Source: Agarivorans aestuarii
GTDB lineage: Bacteria; Pseudomonadota; Gammaproteobacteria; Enterobacterales; Celerinatantimonadaceae
Length of the DNA stretch: 64,000 nt
NCBI RefSeq assembly: GCF_019670125.1
Contig: NZ_AP023033.1
Span: 3,399,001-3,463,000 of the forward strand
Direction of reading: 5' to 3'
The position numbers and the translations under genes were made by a program. Of the stretch, positions 25,515 through 34,656 are shown piece after piece; within the stretch, counting starts at the first letter, position 1; each line of letters starts with the position of its first letter. The notes under the pieces are model-generated. The model worked only from the letters and a program-made list of their open reading frames with translations, had not been told where the DNA came from and ran no database searches.

Positions 25515-27400
25515 TAGCTATTCTGCATACTATTGGCGGTGTAACGGAACTTTAGAAAGTTTTGCGCACTGCTAAGTACCAAAAACGCATCCTTAAGATT
25601 GCGGCGCTCAAAATCCGACATGTTCTCTGGCTCTATGTTGTTATCCGGTTCTTGGTCAGATTCAATATCTAAGGCTTGGTGGCGGATCCGCACCAAAGAA
25701 ATAAACTCCATGGCATGCTGTAGATCCTTGCCTTTAGAAGAAGGCAAAATACCCGCCTCGATAATGTCTTCTAAGCGGTCAAAAGAGTTCTGCGATTGCG
25801 AGCCAATAGCTAAACCATGCACACGAATTAAGTCCGCCAAGGGAGCAGTCCCGCGACGTTTTAAGTTGATTGAGTTTCTATGTCGGCCATCTTTTTCCAT
25901 CACAAAGTCTTTAAAAAACCCTAATGGCGGTGTGCGATTCAAGGCATTTCGGGCTAAACAAGCTAAAAAGCGATTATTCTTTTTGGCTTTTCGCAAGATA
26001 AACGCATTTAACTGCTCAGCCCATTTAGGGCGACCGAACACTCCATATAAATCAAAGAATATGGAGCAGTTAAGTAAGGCTTGCGGGTTGGGGTTATCTA
26101 TCCAATCGGCAAAGCATTCTTCCCACTGGCTTTGAGTTTTACGGTACTCAGGATTAGTGGCCATAATCTCGCCGCTACAATAGGTGTAACCACAAGCCGC
26201 TAAGCCATCACATACATAAGTCGCCAGTTCCTCAAAGTACTTACCATGCAAGTCTTCTTGATACTCGTTACTCAAAATAATCGCATTATCTTGGTCGGTA
26301 ACAATTAGCTGCTCGTCTCGCGCCATTGAGCCAAGCGCTAAAAAGCAGTATGGCACCGGCGGCGGGCCAAGTTTTTCTTCGGCCAACTCTAACAGCCGCT
26401 GCTTAAAGCTTCTGCCAATTTCCGACATGGCTCGGCCAATCATGTGTGAATTGGCGTCTTCGTGAATCATCCGCACAAAACAATCTTTAGTTTGATGCGA
26501 CAGTAGAATAAGATCATCAATACTGTTTTGCTGGAAAATACTGCTTACTATCAGCAAGCTGTTTTTTGATTCATAACGGATCAGGTCTGTGACTTCAATG
26601 AGTCCAATTGGTCGCTTGTTTTTAAGAATAGGCAGGTGATGCACGTTGTAACGCAACATCATTAACATTGCTTCAAAGATATAGGCATTGTGGTCGAGGG
26701 AAACCAGCTCGGTAGACATCACCTCATCCACTTGGGTATCTACATCCAAGCCCTGAGCAATCACTTTGGCGCACAAATCACGCTGGGTAATAATGCCCAC
26801 AAAGCTTTCACCACCTTCGTCATCCAAGCTTAGATCTTTAATCAGCGCAGCCGAAACATTCTCTTCCGACATAACCATGGCTACGTCTTTAATCGAAGTG
26901 CTAGAGGCTAACATCACCGGCGCACCACTCAATATGGTTTTCACCTTAGACGTGGTGAGTGAGTTGGCATCTTCACTATTGTCTTCAACGGCTTGTTGCA
27001 GGCGAATACTGCCTTCAACTTCTACAAAATCAGCAAAAACCTCGTAGCGTTCGCATAGGTCTTCAAAGATGGTTTCAGGAATACAATACAGCAGCGTGTC
27101 TTTAACCGCCTTTGCGGGAAAGCGCACTTTATTGCTGGTTAGCAGCCCCATTTGACCAAACAGGCCACCTTGATCGAGGCGATTATATAACTCTCCAGTT
27201 CGGCGATATATTTCCACCACCCCACTACGGATCATGAACAAATCATGAATTCTGTCGCCAAACTCAATGATCATGCTATCGGCGCGATAGTAGGAAATTT
27301 CGACACTTTTAGAGACCTCAATCAACACTTCGTCTGGCAACTGATCAAACGGTGGGTATTGGCAGATGAAATTACGAATCTCAAGCAGTTCGACGGTCAT
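25514..27400 (-). CDS. cNMP-binding / CBS / DUF294 putative nucleotidyltransferase
   Basis: A 628-residue signalling protein. An N-terminal cyclic-nucleotide-binding domain (about 10-130, GGLFGQMGLL) is followed by a CBS pair (about 155-275). A DUF294 nucleotidyltransferase domain (about 305-450) has GSMARDEQLIVTDQDNAII, with the GS and DxD metal site intact, and a DUF294 C-terminal helical domain (about 460-625) completes it. This GlnD/GlnE-like architecture suggests transfer of a nucleotide to a protein target in response to bound nucleotide. It forms a two-gene operon with the exonuclease. The partner is unknown. Confidence 0.88.
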   Translation of the reverse strand: MTVELLEIRNFICQYPPFDQLPDEVLIEVSKSVEISYYRADSMIIEFGDRIHDLFMIRSGVVEIYRRTGELYNRLDQGGLFGQMGLLTSNKVRFPAKAVKDTLLYCIPETIFEDLCERYEVFADFVEVEGSIRLQQAVEDNSEDANSLTTSKVKTILSGAPVMLASSTSIKDVAMVMSEENVSAALIKDLSLDDEGGESFVGIITQRDLCAKVIAQGLDVDTQVDEVMSTELVSLDHNAYIFEAMLMMLRYNVHHLPILKNKRPIGLIEVTDLIRYESKNSLLIVSSIFQQNSIDDLILLSHQTKDCFVRMIHEDANSHMIGRAMSEIGRSFKQRLLELAEEKLGPPPVPYCFLALGSMARDEQLIVTDQDNAIILSNEYQEDLHGKYFEELATYVCDGLAACGYTYCSGEIMATNPEYRKTQSQWEECFADWIDNPNPQALLNCSIFFDLYGVFGRPKWAEQLNAFILRKAKKNNRFLACLARNALNRTPPLGFFKDFVMEKDGRHRNSINLKRRGTAPLADLIRVHGLAIGSQSQNSFDRLEDIIEAGILPSSKGKDLQHAMEFISLVRIRHQALDIESDQEPDNNIEPENMSDFERRNLKDAFLVLSSAQNFLKFRYTANSMQNS

Positions 27401-27567
27401 AGGTACTCGATGTTGAAGAGGGGTTTGTAGCTTAAGCTCTAGTATATGGTATCTGTTAGATAGTTGCAGTTAAGCGGGAGCGCTAAGTATTAAAATTTAA
27501 TGGCTTATCGCATTAACCATTCACTTACTGCTGGCCATAACTTTCTAAGCTCGCTAGCAAAAAGCTA

Positions 27568-27627
27568 CAAAAACGCCCATTACTCTTATTGCTTTAGGTT
27601 AGAACCTTGCGATAAGGGCAATGGGCG
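27568..27627 (-). terminator. Terminator of the dcuA gene
   Basis: A long stem pairs GCGCCCATT...CTTATCGC with GCAATAAG...AATGGGCG (minus-strand reading), followed by TTTTTG, just downstream of the dcuA stop. Confidence 0.75.
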
Positions 27628-27662
27628 CAGCGGCCCCGCTTAGGCTAGTATCAAGCTTATTG

Positions 27663-28964
27663 CTAGAGAATGATCTCGGCAAATATAAAGCCTAAAATAA
27701 CCGAGCTAGTAATGGTAGCAACACCAGGAACAAAGAAGGGATGGTTAAATACCCATTTGCCAATTCGAGTAGAACCAGTGTCATCCATTTCTACGGCTGC
27801 TAACAAGGTTGGGTAAGTAGGTAATACAAACAGCGCGCTAACTGCGGCAAAAGAGGCAATCGCCGCTTCTGGGCTTACACCTAGCATAAAGGCTGAAGGC
27901 ATTAATGCCGCGGTAGTAGCCGCTTGTGAATACAACAGCATACTGGCAAAGAATAAAATCAGCGCCAACATCCACGGATGCTCTTCTAATAAACCGCCCG
28001 ACAAGGCTTTAATCTCTTCCAAATGACCCGATACAAAAGTATCGCCCAACCACGCTACACCAAGTACACAAATACAAGCGCTCATGCCCGATTTAAAGGT
28101 AGCGGCATTTAGTACTTCACCAGTATCAACCTTGCAAAACAGCGCAATGGCGGTAGCAGCCGTTAACATAAACACCATGATGGCTTCGTTACGTGGCAGG
28201 GTTGGGTTTTCAATTAGTCCAACAGCATCGCTAATGGCCGTGGCGTAAAACACTACCGCTACAATCGCCACCAAAAAAATAAGCACCGAACGTTTGGCGC
28301 TGGCCGGTAACTCGCTGGCTTGCTTATCACGCTGGCTAACTAAGCCATGGGCTAAACGCTCTTGGTAAATAGGATCGTCTTTTAACTCTTTGCCCATAAA
28401 TTGAGCAACAAAGGCACCCACCATACAGGCTAAGAAAGTGGCTGGAATACATATCATCAGCAAGCTGATGTAGCCCACGCCTTTATCTTCCAACATGCCA
28501 CTCATTAGCACTACTGCAGCAGAAATAGGCGAAGCGGTAATGGCGATTTGCGAGGCAACAACAGCAATGCTTAAGGGCCGTGAAGGGCGGATCCCCTGCT
28601 CTTTAGCTACCTCGGCTATCACCGGTAAAGTTGAAAATGCAGTATGCCCGGTGCCAGCAAACAAGGTCATAACGTAAGTGACGATGGGGGCAAGAAAGGT
28701 CACCTGTTTGGGGTTACTGCGCAGCACGCGCTCGGCAATATTTACCAAAAACTGTAAGCCGCCCGCCACTTGCATGGCAGCAATGGCGGCAATCACCGAC
28801 ATAATAATTAAGATCACTTCAATAGGAATAGTGCCTGGGGTCATGCCCAAACCAAGGGTAAGAACCAGTACCCCTAAACCACCCGCAAAACCAATTCCAA
28901 TGCCGCCTAATCGGGCACCTAAAAATATGGCTGCTAATACCACCAGCAACTCAATTGTGATCAT
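27663..28964 (-). CDS. dcuA: Anaerobic C4-dicarboxylate transporter DcuA-like
   Basis: A 433-residue polytopic inner-membrane carrier, exactly the E. coli DcuA length. The N-terminus IFLGARLGGIGIGFAGG, the segment MQVAGGLQFLV and the APIVTYVMTLFAGTGHTAFS region match DcuA more closely than DcuB. It exchanges fumarate, aspartate or malate for succinate during fumarate respiration. A GTG at 28976 is in frame, but GGGAGG sits before the ATG at 28964, which is preferred. The 230 bases upstream hold no gene. Confidence 0.88.
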   Translation of the reverse strand: MITIELLVVLAAIFLGARLGGIGIGFAGGLGVLVLTLGLGMTPGTIPIEVILIIMSVIAAIAAMQVAGGLQFLVNIAERVLRSNPKQVTFLAPIVTYVMTLFAGTGHTAFSTLPVIAEVAKEQGIRPSRPLSIAVVASQIAITASPISAAVVLMSGMLEDKGVGYISLLMICIPATFLACMVGAFVAQFMGKELKDDPIYQERLAHGLVSQRDKQASELPASAKRSVLIFLVAIVAVVFYATAISDAVGLIENPTLPRNEAIMVFMLTAATAIALFCKVDTGEVLNAATFKSGMSACICVLGVAWLGDTFVSGHLEEIKALSGGLLEEHPWMLALILFFASMLLYSQAATTAALMPSAFMLGVSPEAAIASFAAVSALFVLPTYPTLLAAVEMDDTGSTRIGKWVFNHPFFVPGVATITSSVILGFIFAEIIL

Positions 28965-29202
28965 AATTCCTCCCACGCTTTAATTGCGACGCACTTTACG
29001 TGAAAGCCAACGCCAACAATAGATGATTAAATCAAACTAACGGCAAAAATCAGACAAATAAACCCAAAAATACAAAATCAACAGAACTTAAATCCATTTA
29101 AAATGTAAGGGAAATATCATTTGTTTTTAACCTATATGCAGCATTTGTTAGTAAGACTAGCACTAATTATGTCTATGTATTGATTAAATTTTTGACAAAA
29201 CA

Positions 29203-29697
29203 ATGATAGAAATTTGCCATGAAAATCCTAACAGCGAACAAAGCAAACAACTGTTAAAAGCCCAAGCCGATTCCTTAATGAAATTAACTGGAAACAGCGC
29301 GGTTGAATGTTTTAATGAAAGTGAGTTTTTAGCTGAAGATGCAGTATTTCTATTAGTTAAACGTAAGGGTGTAGCCCTCGCCTGCGGTGGTTTTAGGTAT
29401 CTACAACCAGGTATTTGTGAAATGAAGCGAATTTACTCGCATCAGGCTGGATTGGGTAAGGTTATTTTGCAAGCTCTAGAGCAATACGCTGTAACTCTGG
29501 GTTATCAACAAATAAATTTAGCCACCCGTAACTCAAACACTCAAGCCATCCAGTTTTACGCTAAACACGGCTACCGAGCTATCTCGCCTTTTGGTGTTTA
29601 TAGTCACCATCCTCATTATTTGAGTTTGGCTAAATCACTCGCCAATGCTGAGCAGACGCTAAGCATAAAAAAAGCGCAGCTTAGTCGCTGCGCTTAA
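29203..29697 (+). CDS. GNAT family N-acetyltransferase
   Basis: A 164-residue acetyltransferase. The core shows MKRIYSHQAGLGKVILQALE, in which motif A is altered from the usual Q/RxxGxG/A to HQAGLG, then the beta5-alpha4 region NLATRNSNTQAIQFYAKHGY typical of the family. The substrate is unknown. The last codons (KKAQLSRCA) lie inside the terminator hairpin of the convergent GH14 gene, so the 3' end is doubly used. Confidence 0.85.
   Translation: MIEICHENPNSEQSKQLLKAQADSLMKLTGNSAVECFNESEFLAEDAVFLLVKRKGVALACGGFRYLQPGICEMKRIYSHQAGLGKVILQALEQYAVTLGYQQINLATRNSNTQAIQFYAKHGYRAISPFGVYSHHPHYLSLAKSLANAEQTLSIKKAQLSRCA
29667..29695 (-). terminator. Terminator of the GH14 gene, inside the GNAT 3' end
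   Basis: AAGCGCAGC / GCTGCGCTT stem with loop TTAGTC; on the minus strand a seven-T run follows. It lies within the coding sequence of the convergent acetyltransferase. Confidence 0.85.
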
Positions 29698-29714
29698 TCA
29701 ATATTACTCATCTA

Positions 29715-32378
29715 TCAGCTAATGCGGTTAATCAGCTTTCTTAGCTCACGCATTGGCGTTGGCTCATCATCAAAGAAGTTTTGCATTCTTAACAAGGTTA
29801 AACCATCGTAGCCAGGTGCGCGCGTTAGCGCTCGTGCCATTTGCTTCCAACCCTGCTCGCCATATAACTCACCAGCAAGGGCATTTTCACCCATCAGTGA
29901 TACTTGGCATTCGTCCGCTGCATCGGCCATCCAGTCCACTAAATCAGCTGCGCGAGAATAACCTTCATAGTCTTTGTTTATCATTTCTAAACAAGTGAAA
30001 TGAATCGCGGCACGCGCTTGCTTGCCTTCTGGCAACAAGGCTTTTAGCAAACCAAGATATTCTTGTTGGTTATTGCTGCTTAGCGTTGGGTGCACCGCAA
30101 TTAAGCCAGCAGTAATTTCGGCCGCACGTGGCAATTCGGGGTCACTCACTACCCAGTGAATGCCTGGAATTTTAATCCCAATAGGTACCTGACCAAATGA
30201 GTCATCGTCAAACACGCCCAGCGCATTTTCAAAAATACGTCGACCATGAGCCACCAAGGCTTTGTGGTACCAAGTTAAAAACTCGCGCGCCCAAGAGTTA
30301 TGAATATAGCGCTTGTGACTAAATAGCCAATCTGCATCGGGTATTTCGGCTTGTTCAAAACTGTCCCAAGTGAAGCCAAAGCTGCCATTTAGCGCGGCAA
30401 TGCTGTGGTACTTCTCTTTTAAGTAACGCAACCAATCTTGTTTGGCTAAGCGGCTGTAACACTGCAAGGTGCCGCGGTTAGGGTAATTACCCCAATCGTG
30501 GGCGTTGTAGCTTGGATAACGCAACTCACCGGCAGGGCCTAGGCTTACGTTGATTTCATCCATCAAACCAGCTTGGTTAATGTAATGCTGCTTAAAGGCT
30601 TCCATAAAGCGCTGGTAATAAGGCATCACAAATTCGTCGGCCCACAGCGATACGTACTCCATGGAGGCATCACCGGTTTCCGAAACATATTGCAGATCTT
30701 GCACCGAATTTAGCTGATCGTTACTCTCTAGCAAACGGCCCCACAACCACAAGGGAATGGCTTGCATAAAGTCATCGTTCACATTGCCGCCCGCCTGGTG
30801 GAACGACAAAATAGGTACCCATTGCAAACCTAAACGCTTAAGCAGGCTAACTACGCGATCGTAATAACTCCAGTCAAACTTTCCTGGCTTGTCACCTTCA
30901 ACCAAACCCCACCAAATATCGGTAGAAATAGCGGTAACACCAATACTGCGAAGCTGGCGTAGTTGCGCTTCAAACTGTTTCCAGTTTTCTTCATCCAGCA
31001 ACTGCTTTTGGTTGGCCACTTTAAGATGTAACGGCCCCATAACACGGAATTGCTTTTTACCTAATTGCTTAGTTTCGGCAATTTGATACTTAAACTTATT
31101 TAATTGCGACAAGCGGCCTTTAACAATCGCCTGCTCATTAAGCTGCGACATATCGTTAAAGATCCAGCCTTCAAATGCACTGCCATGTAATACCGAATGA
31201 TAGAGCTGATCCCAACCAGGGTGGCTAGCCAGCGCCTGTGGTTGCGAGTTTTGCACTAATGCCGGTATTTTAAGCTTACGCATTGCAGTAAGTAAGGCTT
31301 GGTTAACGCGAGTGGCATGGCTTGATTCTGCACCACTGGCCACAATTAACAAACGACCTGCAGCTTGAACATGCCAATACTCTAATTGAGCAATGTGGTA
31401 ATCGAGCAACTGCGGGCGATCTAGCCACGGCTGTGGATTAATCCCGGTTAAACAGCCCAACCAAGGGTGATCACTGGCAGTAAGCTCTGGCATAGGAATG
31501 TTTAAACACAACTGGCTGTGCGCCCATACATCAGCAAATTGCTGCTCAGCAGTGGCCAATACCTTACCCACATAGGCTTGCCAATTGCTGGCATACCATG
31601 CATTAAACTCTTTAAAGCAGGTATTACTAGTTTTGTTCTTGTAACAACGGCTTAGGGTTTCAGCCAGTTGTTCTTGCCAAGGCGTATCGCCGTTTAGCTC
31701 CCACAAACTCAACCACGCTTGTTGCGAACCATATTGTAGCTGCATGTCGTCGGCTAAGGCTGCCAATGCTGTTGGGCTAAAGCTTTGATAGATAGGTTGG
31801 CCATCACGCTCGCCCCAAGGAATACAAGCCTCGCCATTTGGGCCTAAACCCAGTAATAAGGCATCACAACGTGGGGCAAACTCGGCCATGTGCTGGGCAA
31901 AGCAGCCCATCCATTGGCCAAACATGTCCACCAAACCAGCTTCAGCCCATAAACTTGGGCTTTGGGTATTGTCGCGGCCATATTGGTTAACGTACTTAAT
32001 CGCATCAGCGCTTTGGTTTTTCGGCAAGGCGGCCAGCATAGAGCCCCAAAACCAATCAGGAAGACGTTGTTCAACCCCTTGCTGGGTATCGGAAGAAAAG
32101 AACAACTGGTATTGCAGCTTAAAGCCATGCGACACCAAATGCGCAGACAAGCGCTTAAGAGAGGCCCAGCACTCTGCCTGATCTAATTGTTCGGCACTAA
32201 ATGGTGCGATATAGCGCCAATGCACTGGCACTACCAAGGCATCTACGCCATTTTGGCGCAAATTACGAAGTTGTGGAGATAAGCTCTGAAGCTGAGCTTG
32301 ATTACATGAAGCGGCATACTCAGCCAGTGGTAAAGAACCCTTTACCCAAGCTTTGCGTGCTGAAATTGGATTAGCCAT
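29715..32378 (-). CDS. Beta-amylase-family (GH14) protein with two tandem GH14 modules
   Basis: An 887-residue protein without a signal peptide. The C-terminal module (about 445-870) is a clear GH14 catalytic domain: STDIWWGLVEG, LSFHQAGGNV, SLGPAGELRYPSY with the acid Glu618, IPGIHW and FTCLEM with the base Glu798. The N-terminal half (about 35-415) aligns to it by eye along its length: SLWAEAGLVDMFGQWM versus SLWADEFVMPYYQRFM, LGLGPNGEACIPW versus SLGPAGELRYPSY, and GWDQLYHSVL versus GWKQMARALT. It keeps Glu at both catalytic positions (183, 351) but has lost the DIWWG, FHQAGGN and GIHW sugar-binding motifs. The expected reaction is release of beta-maltose from alpha-1,4-glucan, probably intracellular. 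It is a lone gene with its own terminator. Confidence 0.85.
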   Translation of the reverse strand: MANPISARKAWVKGSLPLAEYAASCNQAQLQSLSPQLRNLRQNGVDALVVPVHWRYIAPFSAEQLDQAECWASLKRLSAHLVSHGFKLQYQLFFSSDTQQGVEQRLPDWFWGSMLAALPKNQSADAIKYVNQYGRDNTQSPSLWAEAGLVDMFGQWMGCFAQHMAEFAPRCDALLLGLGPNGEACIPWGERDGQPIYQSFSPTALAALADDMQLQYGSQQAWLSLWELNGDTPWQEQLAETLSRCYKNKTSNTCFKEFNAWYASNWQAYVGKVLATAEQQFADVWAHSQLCLNIPMPELTASDHPWLGCLTGINPQPWLDRPQLLDYHIAQLEYWHVQAAGRLLIVASGAESSHATRVNQALLTAMRKLKIPALVQNSQPQALASHPGWDQLYHSVLHGSAFEGWIFNDMSQLNEQAIVKGRLSQLNKFKYQIAETKQLGKKQFRVMGPLHLKVANQKQLLDEENWKQFEAQLRQLRSIGVTAISTDIWWGLVEGDKPGKFDWSYYDRVVSLLKRLGLQWVPILSFHQAGGNVNDDFMQAIPLWLWGRLLESNDQLNSVQDLQYVSETGDASMEYVSLWADEFVMPYYQRFMEAFKQHYINQAGLMDEINVSLGPAGELRYPSYNAHDWGNYPNRGTLQCYSRLAKQDWLRYLKEKYHSIAALNGSFGFTWDSFEQAEIPDADWLFSHKRYIHNSWAREFLTWYHKALVAHGRRIFENALGVFDDDSFGQVPIGIKIPGIHWVVSDPELPRAAEITAGLIAVHPTLSSNNQQEYLGLLKALLPEGKQARAAIHFTCLEMINKDYEGYSRAADLVDWMADAADECQVSLMGENALAGELYGEQGWKQMARALTRAPGYDGLTLLRMQNFFDDEPTPMRELRKLINRIS

Positions 32379-32574
32379 GTTTAGCTTACTCTAAAAAAAC
32401 TGTGCTAGTTATCCCTAGTCCGCGTCTTAACAGCAAGGCTGCAAAGCTTTTCAGCTGAACAAAAGGAGATCGAGATCACATTACATATTGGCTGTAGTGT
32501 AGCCTAAGTGCTTAATTTACCAAATTGATCTGGCTTAAAAGTCACTCCGTAAAGTTAAAAAACCTGCACTTTTG

Positions 32575-33045
32575 CTAAAGCCAACGTCGAACATTGCGGC
32601 AATATTGCAGGTATTGTTCATTAAATTGCTGCGTAAGTAGCTTTTCTTCAGGCTTTATCTGTAAACGATTGATAAGCAGCACAAACACTACGCAGCTTAA
32701 TAAGCTTAACCCCGCTTGCAAATGTAAACACCAGGCCGTTAACAGTAGCAGCAAACTTAAATACATTGGATTACGGCTATAACGATATAGCCCTTCCACG
32801 ACTAAATGCTTACTGCGTTCCGGGTGATGAGGATTGATAGTTGTGTGTTTTCTAGCAAAACCAATCAGGCTAGTTACTGCGATAAATGCCGCCAAAAACA
32901 CCAAAGGCCACTGCAGCTTTACCAAGCCCAATGGCAGTATTAGCCAACTCCACTGCGTACTTAAGTGCGCCAAGCCGTAAGCTATAGCTACACATAACAA
33001 TAGCCAAAGGGGAGGAGGAACCAACAGTTCTAAGCGTTTAAGCAC
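32575..33045 (-). CDS. Isoprenylcysteine carboxyl methyltransferase-like membrane methyltransferase
   Basis: A 156-residue integral membrane protein with about four helices. The SAM-binding signature LYRYSRNPMYLSLLLLL and the C-terminal EEKLLTQQFNEQYLQYCRNVRRWL match the ICMT/PEMT-like methyltransferase family. The substrate in bacteria is usually unknown. It sits 13 bases downstream of the membrane protein gene at 33059-33601, probably in one transcript. The stretch 32379-32574 has no gene. Confidence 0.85.
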   Translation of the reverse strand: MLKRLELLVPPPLWLLLCVAIAYGLAHLSTQWSWLILPLGLVKLQWPLVFLAAFIAVTSLIGFARKHTTINPHHPERSKHLVVEGLYRYSRNPMYLSLLLLLTAWCLHLQAGLSLLSCVVFVLLINRLQIKPEEKLLTQQFNEQYLQYCRNVRRWL

Positions 33046-33058
33046 TAAGCCTCTCTAA

Positions 33059-33601
33059 TTAGTTATCGGCGTTATCGGATTTTTCCACTTGCTGATAAAT
33101 ATAGTGCCCTCGGCCAGTAATTGCAGTATGAAATAGATTCTGGAAAGGAAACAAACGCTTTTTAAGGTAATAAGTAAAACCGGCAAACAGTGCACTTAAA
33201 GCTACATTAATTAGCCCTTCTAGCTGAAAGATATAGGGCAAACTCTGATAGATAGAAAAGCCCGCAAATACCATCAACAACAAATAACCATTAGCTGCAT
33301 TTTTGTAGATCATAAAAATAATTAACAAAGGCACCAAGGCTGGCATTAGTAAGGCCATTAACAACTGGGCACTCACTTGTTCTGCGGCCATTAGGCCAAA
33401 TACCAATTTACTGAGCACCATAAACTGCAGTACTGCCAGCAAAAAGGCTTTCTGCTTGGAATACTGCTGCAAGGTGCCGGGCTCGGGAATAGAGGCTAAG
33501 GCTTTAGTCACCTTTCGCAGATTCCACTGCTGCTGTTCTGCGTGTTCGTAGACTTGTTGTTTGTTTAGCCCTTGAGCTAGTAATTGATCAACTTGTTTCA
33601 T
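33059..33601 (-). CDS. Hypothetical membrane protein
   Basis: A 180-residue protein. A soluble N-terminal part (about 1-50, MKQVDQLLAQGLNKQQVYEHA) is followed by three or four hydrophobic segments (about 57-150) and a short cytosolic tail. The frame opens at 33622, but GGAGGT lies five bases before the ATG at 33601, which I take as the start. It is cotranscribed with the methyltransferase gene. No family is recognised. Confidence 0.7.
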   Translation of the reverse strand: MKQVDQLLAQGLNKQQVYEHAEQQQWNLRKVTKALASIPEPGTLQQYSKQKAFLLAVLQFMVLSKLVFGLMAAEQVSAQLLMALLMPALVPLLIIFMIYKNAANGYLLLMVFAGFSIYQSLPYIFQLEGLINVALSALFAGFTYYLKKRLFPFQNLFHTAITGRGHYIYQQVEKSDNADN

Positions 33602-33777
33602 TGCACCTCCGTAAAGACTCACTTTACCTCAGTAAGCACATTAGCGACATCTTCAGGCGCACAAATAGCAACTAGCATAAGCCACAAAACAGATCCGATA
33701 ATCAGCCAAGGATCCTTAGTACAAATTACATACAGCTAAGCATAAATCAGCGCTTTACTCTTGATTATCGCCAAACT

Positions 33778-33786
33778 TATTCACAT
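33778..33786 (+). other. DnaA-box-like 9-mer (TTATTCACA)
   Basis: An exact match to the TTATNCACA consensus in the long non-coding interval 33602-34656. See the companion site at 34258. Confidence 0.35.
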
Positions 33787-33908
33787 AAGCGCAAGTTATT
33801 AACATTTAATCGTTCTACGCAACCAAATCATCTAGAGAATCGAAATACTTTAAACTGAGAAAATACGCAATATGCTATTGAGTTACTACCGTTTTACAGT
33901 GCTTATCT

Positions 33909-33947
33909 CTTAAGCAAGCTGCTGTAATAGCGCTCAGCTTGCTTAAG
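33909..33947. repeat. Perfect 13-bp inverted repeat (hairpin)
   Basis: CTTAAGCAAGCTG at 33909-33921 and CAGCTTGCTTAAG at 33935-33947 are perfectly complementary with a 13-base loop. There is no T run. A third partial copy (TAGCTTGCTTA) lies at about 34025. Role unknown. Confidence 0.6.
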
Positions 33948-34097
33948 CCAACAGCATAAAAGTAACAATTATTGAACACTCCTGTGAAAAAACACGCTTA
34001 GACTAGTACTTCACTATCAGTAGCTTAGCTTGCTTATTTGCGATACAGGTCAATATAGACTTAGTTTTTTAGCCATTACATTCTAAAAACAAGGCTC

Positions 34098-34238
34098 ATG
34101 AAACGTTCTATTTTTGTATTTATTTTAACTAACAGAAAAATGTCAACGCCACGAAACAAAGAAGCAGTAAAAAAGAATTTTTTACTAATTTTAGGTGACA
34201 TTATTGACGCTAAAAACCGATCCGCTGCAAGCCACTAA
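34098..34238 (+). CDS. Doubtful 46-residue basic ORF
   Basis: ATG at 34098 preceded by AAGG; a 46-residue basic product with no recognised family. It is the only plausible small ORF I see in 33602-34656. Chance occurrence is likely in this AT-rich stretch. Confidence 0.2.
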   Translation: MKRSIFVFILTNRKMSTPRNKEAVKKNFLLILGDIIDAKNRSAASH

Positions 34239-34257
34239 CTTCACCGCGTAGAGAATT

Positions 34258-34266
34258 TTATCCACA
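34258..34266 (+). other. Consensus DnaA box (TTATCCACA)
   Basis: A perfect high-affinity DnaA box, with weaker relatives nearby (TCATCCACA at about 34419-34427 and TTTTGTGGGAAAA at about 34281-34293) and several GATC sites in 34200-34510. The surrounding 1-kb interval is AT-rich and lacks a convincing gene. It is not a standard oriC locus, because dnaA, mnmG and rpmH are absent. Confidence 0.4.
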
Positions 34267-34656
34267 GCTTTGTGCACTGTTTTTGTGGGAAAAGCTGTTT
34301 GGATTATTCAGCTTATTTCAGTGAAATATATTGTAGTGAAGGAAATAGGCAGTTGTTACTCTCATTGACAAGTAAAAAATCAACTAAGGCTTCTATTTTT
34401 ATTTGTTAACTAAGTCTTGTCATCCACATAAATCTAATCTTCCGCGCCAATGCTGGGCTGCGCCTAAGATCACCAGCGGATCGCCAAAACTTTTGATAGA
34501 TCTTTTTGCCTAAAATTTATTGTCACTAAGTTTTCACAATTGAATGCAATAATAAGCAGTCATCCAAGTTGTTGTCTCACAATCATTAAATTGCTTTGCC
34601 ACTGAATCAAGTCAACGTAAACTAATCACCACAGACTCATCACATTTGGTTGCCTG

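Noticed and set aside
29203-32378. GNAT and GH14 genes as one operon
   Set aside because: They are on opposite strands and converge.
33602-34656. Interpretation of the region as chromosomal oriC
   Set aside because: The typical oriC neighbours (dnaA, mnmG, rpmH, atp genes) are absent and the DnaA-like sites are few and spread out. Kept only as a weak observation.
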